From assembly GCA_965279075.1 (NCBI GenBank), contig CBDIHI010000012.1:372001-436000 (forward strand): DNA of 64,000 nt, written 5' to 3'. The notes beneath the pieces are model-generated. The model searched no databases. It saw only the letters and a program-made list of their open reading frames with translations, and was not told the origin of the DNA. Of this stretch, positions 24,162-33,137 are shown in pieces; position 1 is the first letter of the stretch, and the number at the start of each line of letters is the position of its first letter. Origin of the DNA: SZAS-79 sp965279075. GTDB taxonomy: Bacteria > Pseudomonadota > Gammaproteobacteria > Burkholderiales > SG8-39. A program made the translations under genes and the position numbers.

Positions 24162-24614
24162 ATGCTCGAGTTCGAATACCTGTGCGACCTGAAGGTCGAC
24201 GTGGGCGAGATCGTGACCATGGGGCCGGGGCCGCTGGGCGAGCGGCGTATCGTCGCGATCCTGGGCGGCACGTTCGAGGGGCCGCTGATGCGGGGAGAGG
24301 TCCTGCCCGGCGGCAACGACTGGCAGATCGTGCGCACCGACGGCGTGCTCGACGTGGACGCGCGCTATGCGCTGAGGACGGACGGCGGCGACGCGATCCG
24401 CGTGGTCAGCCAGGGCTACCGGCACGGCCCGCCCGAGGTGCTCGCGGCGCTCGGGCGCGGCGAGGAGGTCGCCCCGGACAAGTATTTCTTCCGCTCGGTG
24501 CTGCGTTTCGAGACCGGCGCGCCGGGACTTTCCTGGCTCAACAAGACCATCGCGATCGCCAAGGCCCAGCGCAAGGCGCGCCAGGTGCTGCTGACCGCAT
24601 ACAAGCTTCTCTAG
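24162..24614 (+). CDS. DUF3237 family protein
   Basis: The 150-residue cytoplasmic protein fits the DUF3237 family by its FEYLCDLKVDVGEI start, GTFEGPLMRGEVLPGGNDWQIVRTDG middle and YFFRSVLRFETGAPGLSWLNKTIAIA end. These are small beta-barrel proteins of unknown biochemical role found near organic acid and aromatic degradation genes. GGGAGGAGG immediately upstream is a strong ribosome site. It is nine bases upstream of a Bug receptor gene, so they are probably co-transcribed. Confidence 0.85.
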   Translation: MLEFEYLCDLKVDVGEIVTMGPGPLGERRIVAILGGTFEGPLMRGEVLPGGNDWQIVRTDGVLDVDARYALRTDGGDAIRVVSQGYRHGPPEVLAALGRGEEVAPDKYFFRSVLRFETGAPGLSWLNKTIAIAKAQRKARQVLLTAYKLL

Positions 24615-24623
24615 GGAGACCGC

Positions 24624-25586
24624 ATGAACCTTCGCAGGCGAACACTGTTACAGGCGCTCGGCGCCGCTTCACTTCTTGGCACGACGGCCGCAAACGCACA
24701 AGGCTTTCCTTCCAAGCCGGTCCGCATCGTGCACGGCTACGACAACGGCTCGAACCCGGACACGGTGGCGCGGATCATCTCGCCCGCGCTCACCGAGCGG
24801 CTGGGGCAGGCGATCGTCACCGAGCCCAAGCCCGGCGCGGGCGGGCGCATCGCGACGGCCTACGTCGCCACGCAGGAGCCCGACGGCTACACGCTGATGA
24901 TGCTCACCGCCGGCGACACCGTGAACGCCGCCACCGACCCGAAGCTCCCGTACGACCTCCTGCGCGACTACGCTTTCGTCACCACGGTGGTCGAGTTCCC
25001 GTTCGTCATCATGGTGAACGCGGAGTCGCCTTTCAGGACGCTGCGCGACCTCATCGACGCGGCCAAGGCCAGGCCCGGCAAGCTGACGTTCGCCACGCCC
25101 GGCGTGCGCACCACGCAGCACCTGACGGGCGAACTGCTGAAAGTGACGGCGGGGATCGACCTGCTGCATGTGCCTTTCAAGGGCAGTGCGTTCACCGACC
25201 TGATCGCAGGAAGGCTCGATTCGCTGATCGCGGCGCCTGCCGTGTCCACGCCGCAGATCAAGGGCGGCAAGGTGCGCGCGATCGGCGTCACCGGGCGGCA
25301 ACGGATCGAGTCGTTGCCGGACGTGCCGACGTTTGCGGAGACCCTGCCCGGGTTCGAGGTCTATTCGTGGCTCGGGCTGGCCGCGCCCGCGAAGACGCCT
25401 GCTTCCGTGGTCGAGCGCTTGAATGCGGACGTCCGCGCGGTGATCGCGCAGGAGGCCGTGCGTGCGCGGCTGCTCGCCACGGGGAGCCTGGTTGGGGGCA
25501 GCACTTCGGAGGCGATGCGTGCGCGGGTGGAGGCCGATATTCGCAAGTGGAAGGGGCTGGCGGAGCGCGTGAAGCTTGATGCCTGA
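24624..25586 (+). CDS. Tripartite tricarboxylate transporter substrate-binding protein (Bug family)
   Basis: The 320-residue protein has an N-terminal RRR-TLLQALGAASLLG signal (twin-arginine-like) and the Bug fold: FPSKPVRIVHGYDNGSNPDTVARI, GRIATAYVATQEPDGYTLMML, PGKLTFATPGVRTTQHLTGEL and VPFKGSAFTDLIAGRLDSL. Bug proteins bind carboxylates in the periplasm; most genomes of this group encode many more Bug proteins than TctAB permeases. No permease genes are adjacent. Its ligand is unknown; the neighbouring CoA transferase and DUF3237 gene suggest an organic acid. Confidence 0.92.
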   Translation: MNLRRRTLLQALGAASLLGTTAANAQGFPSKPVRIVHGYDNGSNPDTVARIISPALTERLGQAIVTEPKPGAGGRIATAYVATQEPDGYTLMMLTAGDTVNAATDPKLPYDLLRDYAFVTTVVEFPFVIMVNAESPFRTLRDLIDAAKARPGKLTFATPGVRTTQHLTGELLKVTAGIDLLHVPFKGSAFTDLIAGRLDSLIAAPAVSTPQIKGGKVRAIGVTGRQRIESLPDVPTFAETLPGFEVYSWLGLAAPAKTPASVVERLNADVRAVIAQEAVRARLLATGSLVGGSTSEAMRARVEADIRKWKGLAERVKLDA

Positions 25587-25596
25587 GAAAAGGCTA

Positions 25597-25661
25597 ATGG
25601 CAACATATTGGCTGGAGACTGGCTCCTGGCGCGGACATTTGCCTGAAAGTGGCAGTATTGG
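25597..25661. repeat. Dispersed 65-bp intergenic repeat, copy 1
   Basis: The segment from ATGGCAACATATTGG to GGCAGTATTGG aligns without gaps to 52467-52531 at about three quarters of positions, with the best-kept part CCTGGCGCGGAC. It lies in the 87-bp gap between the Bug gene and the dienelactone hydrolase gene. No coding function is visible. Confidence 0.65.
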
Positions 25662-25673
25662 ATAGTCGCCGGG

Positions 25674-26660
25674 ATGCTGCCTAACCGGGTCCTCAGGGCG
25701 CGCCTGAATGTGGCCGCGCTGGTGGTCCTCGTGGTCGGACTGCTCCTCGGGGCGCTGGTCTACGCGACTTCCGACGAAGTGCCCGAGGCCGCCGTCGGCT
25801 ACATCGTCGCCGACGGGGTCAGCTACCCGATCACGCCTGCGCAGTCGAAGGCCTACCAGCGCGACCTGGAGCGCGCGGCTGCGCTGGGGATCGTGGGCGG
25901 GCTGTGGATGGCGCAGGCTTTGTTGCCGAGGTATGCCGAGGCGCAGACGATTTCTTTCACGGACACGCGGATCAAGGCTTTGTATGTGACGTATCCGTCG
26001 CCCGGGGGGAGTTCGGGGGCCATGCGCGGGTACCTGGTGCAGCCTGCCGGTACAGGTCCTTTTCCGTGCGTGCGGGTGATCCACGAGAACCGCGGGCTGA
26101 ATCCTTATATCGAGGACGTTGCCCGTCGTGCTGCCGTGGACGGGTTTTTGGCTTTTGCGGCGGATGGGCTGTTTCCCGTGGGCGGGTATCCGGGGAACGA
26201 CGACGACGGGCGGACTTTGCAGGCCGGGCTGGAGCAGTCGAAGCTGCGCACCGACCTGTTGAACGGTGCCCGGTTCCTGAAGGCGCACAAGCTGTCGAAC
26301 GGGAAGCTCGGTGCTACCGGGTTCTGCTTTGGCGGCGGTGTGGTGAACTGGCTCGCCGCGACTATGGGTGCGGATCTTCAGGCCGGGGTGCCTTACTACG
26401 GCGCGGCTGCGGAGACTGCTTCCGTGCCGAAGATCAAGGCGCCTTTGCTGATCCAGTACGCGGAGAACGACGAACGGATCAATGGGATGTGGCCGGTTTA
26501 CGAGGGCGCGCTGAAGGCGTCCGGGGTGAAGTACGAGATGCACATGTACCCGGGGACGCAGCACGGGTTTCATAATAATTCGACGCCGAGGTATCAGGAG
26601 GCGGCGGCGAAGTTGTCTTGGGAGAGGGCGGTGGGGTTTTTTAGGAAGAGTCTTCTCTGA
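25674..26660 (+). CDS. Dienelactone hydrolase family protein with an unrelated membrane N-terminus
   Basis: The 328-residue protein ends in a dienelactone hydrolase domain (about residues 100-328): VIHENRGLNPYIEDVARR with the conserved Glu, nucleophile elbow GFCFGGG with Cys, YAENDERI for the Asp and GTQHGFHNNSTPRY for the His. The first 60 residues contain a strong membrane segment (VAALVVLVVGLLLGALVYA) and a YQRDLER helix that resembles a separate small membrane protein. After that comes LWMAQALLPRYAEAQ, which looks like the leftover export signal of a normal hydrolase. It therefore reads as a gene fusion. The GxCxGG hydrolase part appears intact. Confidence 0.85.
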   Translation: MLPNRVLRARLNVAALVVLVVGLLLGALVYATSDEVPEAAVGYIVADGVSYPITPAQSKAYQRDLERAAALGIVGGLWMAQALLPRYAEAQTISFTDTRIKALYVTYPSPGGSSGAMRGYLVQPAGTGPFPCVRVIHENRGLNPYIEDVARRAAVDGFLAFAADGLFPVGGYPGNDDDGRTLQAGLEQSKLRTDLLNGARFLKAHKLSNGKLGATGFCFGGGVVNWLAATMGADLQAGVPYYGAAAETASVPKIKAPLLIQYAENDERINGMWPVYEGALKASGVKYEMHMYPGTQHGFHNNSTPRYQEAAAKLSWERAVGFFRKSLL

Positions 26661-26827
26661 TTTGTTGCGAGGCCCAACGGTTGCCAGACGCAGGCGGGGG
26701 TCGAGCAGTGATGTATGGAAAAAGAACAGTGTCCCGCGGGGAATTCAGAACAGGCCGGCAGTTTCTCGCCATGAGCCCCAAGTTGCAGTATGAGAAAATG
26801 CCAATGTGAAGATACGAGGGAGCTTTC

Positions 26828-29800
26828 TTGGCGGCTAGCGCGAGCAGCCCGGCAGCGAGCGGGCCCGCGGGTAGTTACTTCGAGGCACAAGTCGGTGCCG
26901 CGTATCTGCTCGCCCTGCTGACAGGAAGCGAGCCCCGCGGACTCCCTGGCACCACGATCGATTCGATCAAACTCCAACGTGCTGAGGAGGGACACCCTCT
27001 TGATGATGTGATTGTGCACGCGCACGACGGACGCGGTGGCCCGGCGGTGCTGGAGATTCAGGTCAAGCGCACGATCAGCTTCACTCCGTCCGATGAGGTA
27101 TTTCAGAAGGTCGTCGAGCAGATCGCACGAGCTTCGCAGCTGGCCGATTTTTGGACTTCGCGGCATGAGCTGGCCATCGCAGCCGCCCGAACCTCGCGAA
27201 AGATCGACGGCGCATATCAGGACGTGCTCACTTGGGCACGAAAGCTGGATGACGCCGCTACATTTTTTGCCCGCATCGATCGTCCCGGCTCTGCCAATGA
27301 CGACATGCGCACGTTCGTCGGGACGTTCAGAGCGCACCTTCAGAGCTCAGGCGTGCTCAGCGACGACAACAGCGTGTGGCGGTTGCTACGCAGGCTGCAG
27401 ATTCTCGTATTCGACTTCACAGCACAAGGCTCCGCATCGGAGGACCTTGCAAGGGAGCGAGCAGTTCGCGCACTACACGCCGATGACGGCGCGCGAGCCG
27501 GAGGTCTTTGGTCTGCCCTAATCGAACTCGCCTTGAGATCGGCTGCGAGCGGGGGCGAGCTTAAGCGCGGGGATCTGATTCAGGAACTAAGCAGCCAGGG
27601 TTTCCGTCTCGCCGGGGAGCATCGCTATTCGACGGCCCGAGCGGCTTTGGTCGAAGCTTCGCGCCACGCACTGGATGACATAGCTGATCAGGTCGGTGGT
27701 GCGAAGCTGACGCGCCATGAACTTGTGAGCGCTGTCCATGGTGCGTTGGACGTTGGGCGGTATGTCGAGATTCGTGGAGACGCAGGCGTCGGCAAATCTG
27801 GTCTGCTCAAGCATCTCGCTGAGCAGACGGCAATGGAGGCGCCTGTCATTGTGCTCAGCCCGAATAGGACGACTCCGAGGGGATGGACGGCTCTACGTGC
27901 TGTGATTGGATTTGACGGCAACGCGCGTGAGCTACTGACTGATCTTGCCGGTGACGGGGCCGCCATACTGTTCATCGATAGTCTGGATTTCTTTAAGGAA
28001 GACGAGCGTCGAACAGTCGTAGACTTGGTTCGGGAGGTTTCGAACGTCCCCGGATTCGCCGTCATCGCGACCGCACGCCGCAATTTTGGTATCGATGAGC
28101 CCAACTGGCTGCCGGCCGAAGCACTACGTCGCCTTGGCTGCGTCGACCCGATCGTGATCGGCGAGCCCAACTCGGCGGAGGTCGAGGAGATACGGCAAGC
28201 CGCGCCCGGGCTCGCCTTTCTGCTTGCGGACAGCCATCCGGCCCGTCACGTCGCACGTAACCTTTTCCGTCTGGACCGCCTAGGAGCAGGTGCGGTCTCG
28301 GTATCGATGCCGCGCAGCGAGGTCGACATGGCGCTGCACTGGTGGCAAACGGCGGATAGTGCGCCAGGCGAGAACCAGCGGGAACGCGCCAGGGTCCTGA
28401 GAGTGCTGGCAGAACAGGCGCTGATCCGAGCTGAACCACTTGAGATCAAAGACCAACCCGCCGATGCCGTCAGCGCGCTGATTGCGAGCGAAACCCTGCG
28501 GGACTTGGGCGGCGATCGTGTTTCATTCAAACATGATGTCCTGCGGGAATGGGCGATCGGCAGTCTTCTGCACGCTGAACCGGAGAGGATTGGTCAGCTG
28601 CCACTCGCACGACCCGCGTCAGCGGCTCATGCACGAGGAGTTGAGCTGGCCGCGCGCATGGCGATTGAGCGGTCTGGCGACAGTAAAGCGTGGGAGTCAT
28701 TGCTCCAACGTCTAAGCGGCGCGGATATGCACGGTTCCTGGCGCCGGGCCGCGTTGCTTGCGCTGATCCGATCGGAGGTCAGCCCTGAATTGCTGACGCG
28801 AGCGGCTGACTATCTGTTTGCGGGCCGTGGAGTGCTGCTTCGCGAGCTGATCCGTGTCGTGATCGCCGTTGAATCGGAACCGGCAGCACGCCTATTTTCC
28901 TCAATCGGCATAAATCCGGCCACGATTCCCACGAGCCTCCACGTGCCGAGCGGCCCATCGTGGTATCGCCTGACTGTCTGGATTCTGAGTCTTGGCGACA
29001 AGCTGCCGAATGCGGCCATTCCCGACGCCGTCGATCTCTTCATCGCATGGTCCGGCGGAGTGCTTGGTGTCGATCCACTCACACCCGTGCTCCAGGCGCG
29101 GCTCCTCGGATGGCTGAACGAAATCGAAACGGCCCGTGACAATGCGACGCTTAAGGACCTGCGCGAGCCGTTTGGCGGTGAGATCGACTATGACCGCATG
29201 CGGTCCCTGGAATCCGACATCCGAAGCGCCTTTCTGTTGTTCGCGAGCCGAACTCCCCAGCTCGCTGTGGACTACCTCAGGCGTTTGGGAAGTCGCCGGC
29301 GCGGTGAAGACGCCATTCATGGCATCCTGAAGTTCCGCGGGACCCTCGCTCAGGCGGCGCCTGCTGAGCTCGCCGAACTCACCGCGAATGCTCTCATTCG
29401 GAAGCCTGACAAACAGGACCGGCGGCGTCGCGATGAAAGAGAGGAACCTTTCGAGTATGTAGATCATGACTTTCTCCCGGTGTCGCCGTCGCAGGGCCCG
29501 TTTCTTGATCTACTGACGCATTCGCCACAGCATGGCCTTGCGCTGATCCGGAGGCTCGTAGACCACGCGGTCTCGTTCTATAGCGGTGGCCGCGAGCCCG
29601 GCGCCGATGCGATCACAGTCGTCTTTTGCGACAGCGAGCGTAGCTTCCCTTGGCAACGTTCCTACTACTGGTCGAGGGACGCGAACGGCAACTACAGCGT
29701 GACTTCTGCGCTCATGGCGCTCGAGGTCTGGGCGCATCGGCGGATCGAGGCTGGCGAGAGCTTTGACACCGTTCTTCCTGACGTGCTCGGCCCAGCGGGC

Positions 29801-31954
29801 AGTCCAGCTGCGTACTTGCTGATTGCGGTGGATCTCGTCCTGTCTCACTGGCCAAAGTCGCGGGATTCTGCAATTCCCTTTCTCGCCTCTCCTGAGCTGC
29901 TGAGCCTCGATCGGGAGCGACAACTACACGACGGATTCGAGTATCCGGATTTTTTTGGACTCAAGGCACTGCAGAAAGAGCCGAGCGGCACTGCCAGCCT
30001 CGCGGATCTAATGAAGCGCCCATCCCGCAAGGTATCGCTCGAATACCCGCTGGGGAACATTGCCGTTCACGGACCAGCCGCGACGCGGAAACAGCTTGCG
30101 GAACTGCTGAGGCAAGTGGCAGAACGGCTGGGCCCGCCCGAGCCGAAGTCGACCATGAGAGACCCACGCCTGATGGTCGTGTATGCGCTCAACCTTCTCG
30201 ATCCTGCCAACTGGCAGGACGCCACCGTCACTTTGCGCGACGGTTCTACATCATCGGTACGTCAGTATTTGTCGCCAGAAGCGGAGAGGAAGCACCTGGA
30301 GGCCTTGCAGGCGGAATCAGCGCCAAAGAACGCCGATACCGACATGCAGCTTGCGCTTAACGCTGCGCTCGATGATCCGTCTCGCTCGTCCCCCGAGTTC
30401 GCCGCCGCTGCCGTGAAATGGGCGCAGTCAACTACCGACTCGCAAGGAAGCGTGGACGAAGCACGCATGCGCGATCAAGTAATCGTGGCCGCGGCGATGA
30501 TCGCGATGAGAGACGGCGATGCGGAACTGCGAGCCTCGAAAGCTGAATGGGCGCGTGGAATTTTCGCCACAGTTTTGGGGGCTGAGACCGACCCCGCGCC
30601 TAGGTTCCGCGACGGGCTGCGATTCAATTCCGTTGCAATGGCGTTTGTTGGCACCGTCCACAAGGCCAGGGAGAGCGCACGTCCGGAGCAGATTCAGGGC
30701 ATTTTGCGGATCGCTGCTCATGGCGACCCGGCTGCGGCCCATGGACTCGGCCCCGTGGCCGATGTGCTCGCTTTCATCGACGAGCGACTGCTGCGTGCAG
30801 TGCTTCGATGTGCTTTTGCGTCGTGCATTCAGCGAGGGCGCAACCGGGACGCGACGGATGAGGAGCGTTCCTCAGATCGCGATCAGAGGCGCCAGAAGCT
30901 TGATGCTGCCGTCGACGCAGAAATGGCATGGTTGAGTGGGCCAGGAGCGGAGCCCGAATGGCCGGCCTTTCCAGGTGAGGAGGTTCGGCGGCGCCGACAC
31001 CTTCGGCTCCCGGGCAGCCCCGCCGAATCGCGGGAGCCTGCCAAGAGGCCACCCGACGAGTACGTCCACCATCAGGCTGCGGCCCTATGGCTAAGGAGCG
31101 CCAATCGCCTAGGCGACGTCTCGACGCATTCGTGGCTGCGCGATATCGCGAGGGTCTACGGCCCTTGGACGATGGCTGCGAATGGCGCGGGCCTCGACCA
31201 AAACGAAGACATCGACAACCCACCTAGGGAGTGGAACAACGCGTACTTCGATCTCCTGGCGCGTGCGCTCACTGGACTATCGCTCCCGGCGATCGAGCAG
31301 CTTGCGCTCGAACCATTGGTATCGTTACCGGACGAGCCGTTCTTCGATGCCGTTGCCGACTTCGTACGAAGCGTTGACGCCGTGTATTTCGGCGGGCACG
31401 GAATCACCGAAACGGCCGCGGTAGCAATTCGAAGCAAGCTGGTGGAACGCTTGATGGAAAGCAACGGATGGACGTGGATGGTGACCAGCCGGTCGCCATC
31501 CATAGAGCGGCACATTGGATCGGCCATTTCCACGCTGTTTTTCAATCAGAATGGGTACGCGCCCGCGAAGTGCTACGTTTTACCGCCAGGGATCGATCGC
31601 ATCCAACCGTTCTTGCCTGTTCTGGAGCGGCTTGCGAGGAATGGGCCGTCTCTATCAGTCGCTTCCGTTGCGATGAATCTTCTCGAAGTTTCCCCGAGAC
31701 CAACCCATCTTCCATTCGTCGTCGCAGCCGCAAAATCATGGGTGGATCATTATCCAGACGACACACGTTTCTGGGTCGACTACGGAATCGGCCGCCGCGT
31801 ATGCGTTTGGCTCGAAAATGTTCTTGCCCAAGACACGGCGTTACTTGGCGAGAACCATCCCTTTCGAATGGATGTAGACCGAATTCTTGCCGCGCTGGTC
31901 CGAGTCGGTGTAGTAGACGCTCGGCGGATTGAGCAGTCATTCGCGACCCGATGA
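26828..31954 (+). CDS. Giant STAND-like P-loop ATPase with N-terminal PD-(D/E)XK-type nuclease motif; candidate Avs-like antiphage defence protein
   Basis: The 1708-residue protein starts at a TTG preceded by GAGGGAG. Residues about 15-110 resemble Cap4/DUF4297-type restriction nuclease domains: a SYFEAQVGAAYLLALL helix, then LDD (59-60) and LEIQVKRT with E76, Q78 and K80. An ATPase follows: Walker A GDAGVGKS at 317-324, Walker B ILFID at 380-384, VIATARR near 412. From about residue 560 to the end it is a long, mostly alpha-helical region without recognisable catalytic motifs, as in sensor domains of STAND ATPases. No membrane segment is seen. GC is near 60% in sampled lines against about 70% outside, suggesting transfer. 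It stands alone, followed by toxin-antitoxin genes. Function is inferred from architecture. Confidence 0.8.
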   Translation: MAASASSPAASGPAGSYFEAQVGAAYLLALLTGSEPRGLPGTTIDSIKLQRAEEGHPLDDVIVHAHDGRGGPAVLEIQVKRTISFTPSDEVFQKVVEQIARASQLADFWTSRHELAIAAARTSRKIDGAYQDVLTWARKLDDAATFFARIDRPGSANDDMRTFVGTFRAHLQSSGVLSDDNSVWRLLRRLQILVFDFTAQGSASEDLARERAVRALHADDGARAGGLWSALIELALRSAASGGELKRGDLIQELSSQGFRLAGEHRYSTARAALVEASRHALDDIADQVGGAKLTRHELVSAVHGALDVGRYVEIRGDAGVGKSGLLKHLAEQTAMEAPVIVLSPNRTTPRGWTALRAVIGFDGNARELLTDLAGDGAAILFIDSLDFFKEDERRTVVDLVREVSNVPGFAVIATARRNFGIDEPNWLPAEALRRLGCVDPIVIGEPNSAEVEEIRQAAPGLAFLLADSHPARHVARNLFRLDRLGAGAVSVSMPRSEVDMALHWWQTADSAPGENQRERARVLRVLAEQALIRAEPLEIKDQPADAVSALIASETLRDLGGDRVSFKHDVLREWAIGSLLHAEPERIGQLPLARPASAAHARGVELAARMAIERSGDSKAWESLLQRLSGADMHGSWRRAALLALIRSEVSPELLTRAADYLFAGRGVLLRELIRVVIAVESEPAARLFSSIGINPATIPTSLHVPSGPSWYRLTVWILSLGDKLPNAAIPDAVDLFIAWSGGVLGVDPLTPVLQARLLGWLNEIETARDNATLKDLREPFGGEIDYDRMRSLESDIRSAFLLFASRTPQLAVDYLRRLGSRRRGEDAIHGILKFRGTLAQAAPAELAELTANALIRKPDKQDRRRRDEREEPFEYVDHDFLPVSPSQGPFLDLLTHSPQHGLALIRRLVDHAVSFYSGGREPGADAITVVFCDSERSFPWQRSYYWSRDANGNYSVTSALMALEVWAHRRIEAGESFDTVLPDVLGPAGSPAAYLLIAVDLVLSHWPKSRDSAIPFLASPELLSLDRERQLHDGFEYPDFFGLKALQKEPSGTASLADLMKRPSRKVSLEYPLGNIAVHGPAATRKQLAELLRQVAERLGPPEPKSTMRDPRLMVVYALNLLDPANWQDATVTLRDGSTSSVRQYLSPEAERKHLEALQAESAPKNADTDMQLALNAALDDPSRSSPEFAAAAVKWAQSTTDSQGSVDEARMRDQVIVAAAMIAMRDGDAELRASKAEWARGIFATVLGAETDPAPRFRDGLRFNSVAMAFVGTVHKARESARPEQIQGILRIAAHGDPAAAHGLGPVADVLAFIDERLLRAVLRCAFASCIQRGRNRDATDEERSSDRDQRRQKLDAAVDAEMAWLSGPGAEPEWPAFPGEEVRRRRHLRLPGSPAESREPAKRPPDEYVHHQAAALWLRSANRLGDVSTHSWLRDIARVYGPWTMAANGAGLDQNEDIDNPPREWNNAYFDLLARALTGLSLPAIEQLALEPLVSLPDEPFFDAVADFVRSVDAVYFGGHGITETAAVAIRSKLVERLMESNGWTWMVTSRSPSIERHIGSAISTLFFNQNGYAPAKCYVLPPGIDRIQPFLPVLERLARNGPSLSVASVAMNLLEVSPRPTHLPFVVAAAKSWVDHYPDDTRFWVDYGIGRRVCVWLENVLAQDTALLGENHPFRMDVDRILAALVRVGVVDARRIEQSFATR

Positions 31955-32147
31955 AAATGTTCGTGGTCGTGATAGTCCCTCATTGGGTAAATGACCGAGT
32001 CAATTGTTCGAATAACCGGTTCTTGGCGATACCTCGCTAGGAACATTGCTTGGCTCGCGCCTAAGTCGATCATAGCGGCGCGATCGTTGTGACAGCCTTC
32101 ATGGTCGGTGGCAGCAGCATCAGGCTCCTACTCGGTGTCTTTGGGCT

Positions 32148-32609
32148 CTAAGCCTTCCACATCCTGGTGTCATACCTGTAATCCACCATCCTCTTTACCC
32201 GCACCCGCCTGAAATCCGCATGCGCCGGATTGACCAGCACGTTGAACTCCCCGCGAGTCAGCACCGATGGCACCCGTAGCGCGACGGACCGCCCGCTCCG
32301 TACCCACTCGGCCCCGATCCGGGCAGTGCCCGACCCCGGCGGCGTGGAGTCCCAATCCGCAGGCAACGAAGAAGCAGGCAGGTCCGCCACCAACCCGTCC
32401 GGCACTTCGATCTCCACCGCCACAAGCGCAACGGCCTTGCTGAGCGACTCGAAGTGGACGAAGAACTCGAGGGCGGCCAAGGACAGTGACTGCGCGCAAT
32501 AGGCGATCCGCACACCCCTATGGTGCCACCGTCCCCCGACCAGCAACCCCCCGGCCCCGCCGAGCGGGTCGGAGGCGTACTTCTTTTTCGCCAGCCGGTG
32601 GACGAGCAT
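32148..32609 (-). CDS. RES domain toxin of a Xre/RES (MbcTA-like) toxin-antitoxin pair
   Basis: The 153-residue protein is a RES domain: it begins with an R/Y-type segment (VHRLAKKKYASDPLGGAGG), then GGRWHHRGVRIAYCAQSLSLAALEFFVH with the conserved Arg, Tyr and Glu, and ends with SVLTRGEFNVLVNPAHADF, the conserved N-P-x-H motif. RES toxins degrade NAD+ in the cytoplasm. The start codon shares one base with the stop of the upstream antitoxin gene, the standard antitoxin-then-toxin order. The 190 bp between this gene and the large ATPase gene contain nothing I can recognise. Confidence 0.92.
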   Translation of the reverse strand: MLVHRLAKKKYASDPLGGAGGLLVGGRWHHRGVRIAYCAQSLSLAALEFFVHFESLSKAVALVAVEIEVPDGLVADLPASSLPADWDSTPPGSGTARIGAEWVRSGRSVALRVPSVLTRGEFNVLVNPAHADFRRVRVKRMVDYRYDTRMWKA

Positions 32610-33052
32610 CAGGCCAGGTAGCCGTGTTCCATCTGGAGCAGGAGGTCCTCGACCTGCTGGGCGCCGATGTCGGTGCTGATGAGGTCCTGCGGGATTTCGT
32701 TGCCGAGGGCGGCCTGCGGCCGGGAGAGCCATTCCATGGCGTTGTCGCCGTCCTCGAGGACTTCCTCGGCCAACCCCAGGACCTTCGCGGTGCGGACGAG
32801 GCGGTCGGAAAACACGGAATCGAGCAGCCTGGCCGGCTCGTCCTGCCAGCGGATGAAGGTCTTCTCGCTGACGCCGAGGGCCTGGCACATGTACTTGTTG
32901 CTGAGGCCGGTGTGTTCCTTGAAGGCGATGACGCACCTCACCGGCAGGCCGGACACGATCGAATGGTGCAGGTCGAGCGTGGATTTCCACACCGGTGTCC
33001 CTATGGCCTTCGTTCCACCCAGGTTCTGGAATATCAAGGCCAGCTCAGGCAT
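32609..33052 (-). CDS. Xre/MbcA/ParS family antitoxin (DUF2384 C-terminus)
   Basis: The 147-residue protein has an N-terminal helix-turn-helix (about residues 45-70, VSEKTFIRW preceded by LSNKYMCQALG) and the MbcA/ParS toxin-binding domain LLDSVFSDRLVRTAKVLGLAEEVLEDGDNAMEWLSRPQAALGNEIPQDLI. This is the antitoxin of the RES toxin encoded directly downstream. Two direct copies of a TGACATTTRTCAGTA motif lie just upstream and are the probable autoregulatory sites. An internally deleted relative of this gene lies at 35320-35455. Confidence 0.92.
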   Translation of the reverse strand: MPELALIFQNLGGTKAIGTPVWKSTLDLHHSIVSGLPVRCVIAFKEHTGLSNKYMCQALGVSEKTFIRWQDEPARLLDSVFSDRLVRTAKVLGLAEEVLEDGDNAMEWLSRPQAALGNEIPQDLISTDIGAQQVEDLLLQMEHGYLA

Positions 33053-33071
33053 GGCGACGCTCCTAGTCGGA

Positions 33072-33108
33072 TGACATTTATCAGTATATTAGCTGACATT
33101 TGTCAGTA
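33072..33108 (-). promoter_or_regulatory. Tandem operator-like repeats upstream of the Xre/RES operon
   Basis: TGACATTTATCAGTA (33072-33086) and TGACATTTGTCAGTA (33094-33108) are direct repeats 22 bp apart, about two helical turns. Each is itself a short inverted repeat (TGACA-TT-TGTCA in the second). They begin 20 bp upstream of the antitoxin start, a usual place for autorepression by a Xre antitoxin. Confidence 0.7.
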
Positions 33109-33137
33109 GAGCCGTTTGTTCGGACATCGTGATCGCT

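Noticed and set aside
31955..32147. Possible small gene or RNA between the large ATPase and the RES toxin
   Set aside because: No reading frame with a ribosome site and no stable terminator-like hairpin was seen.
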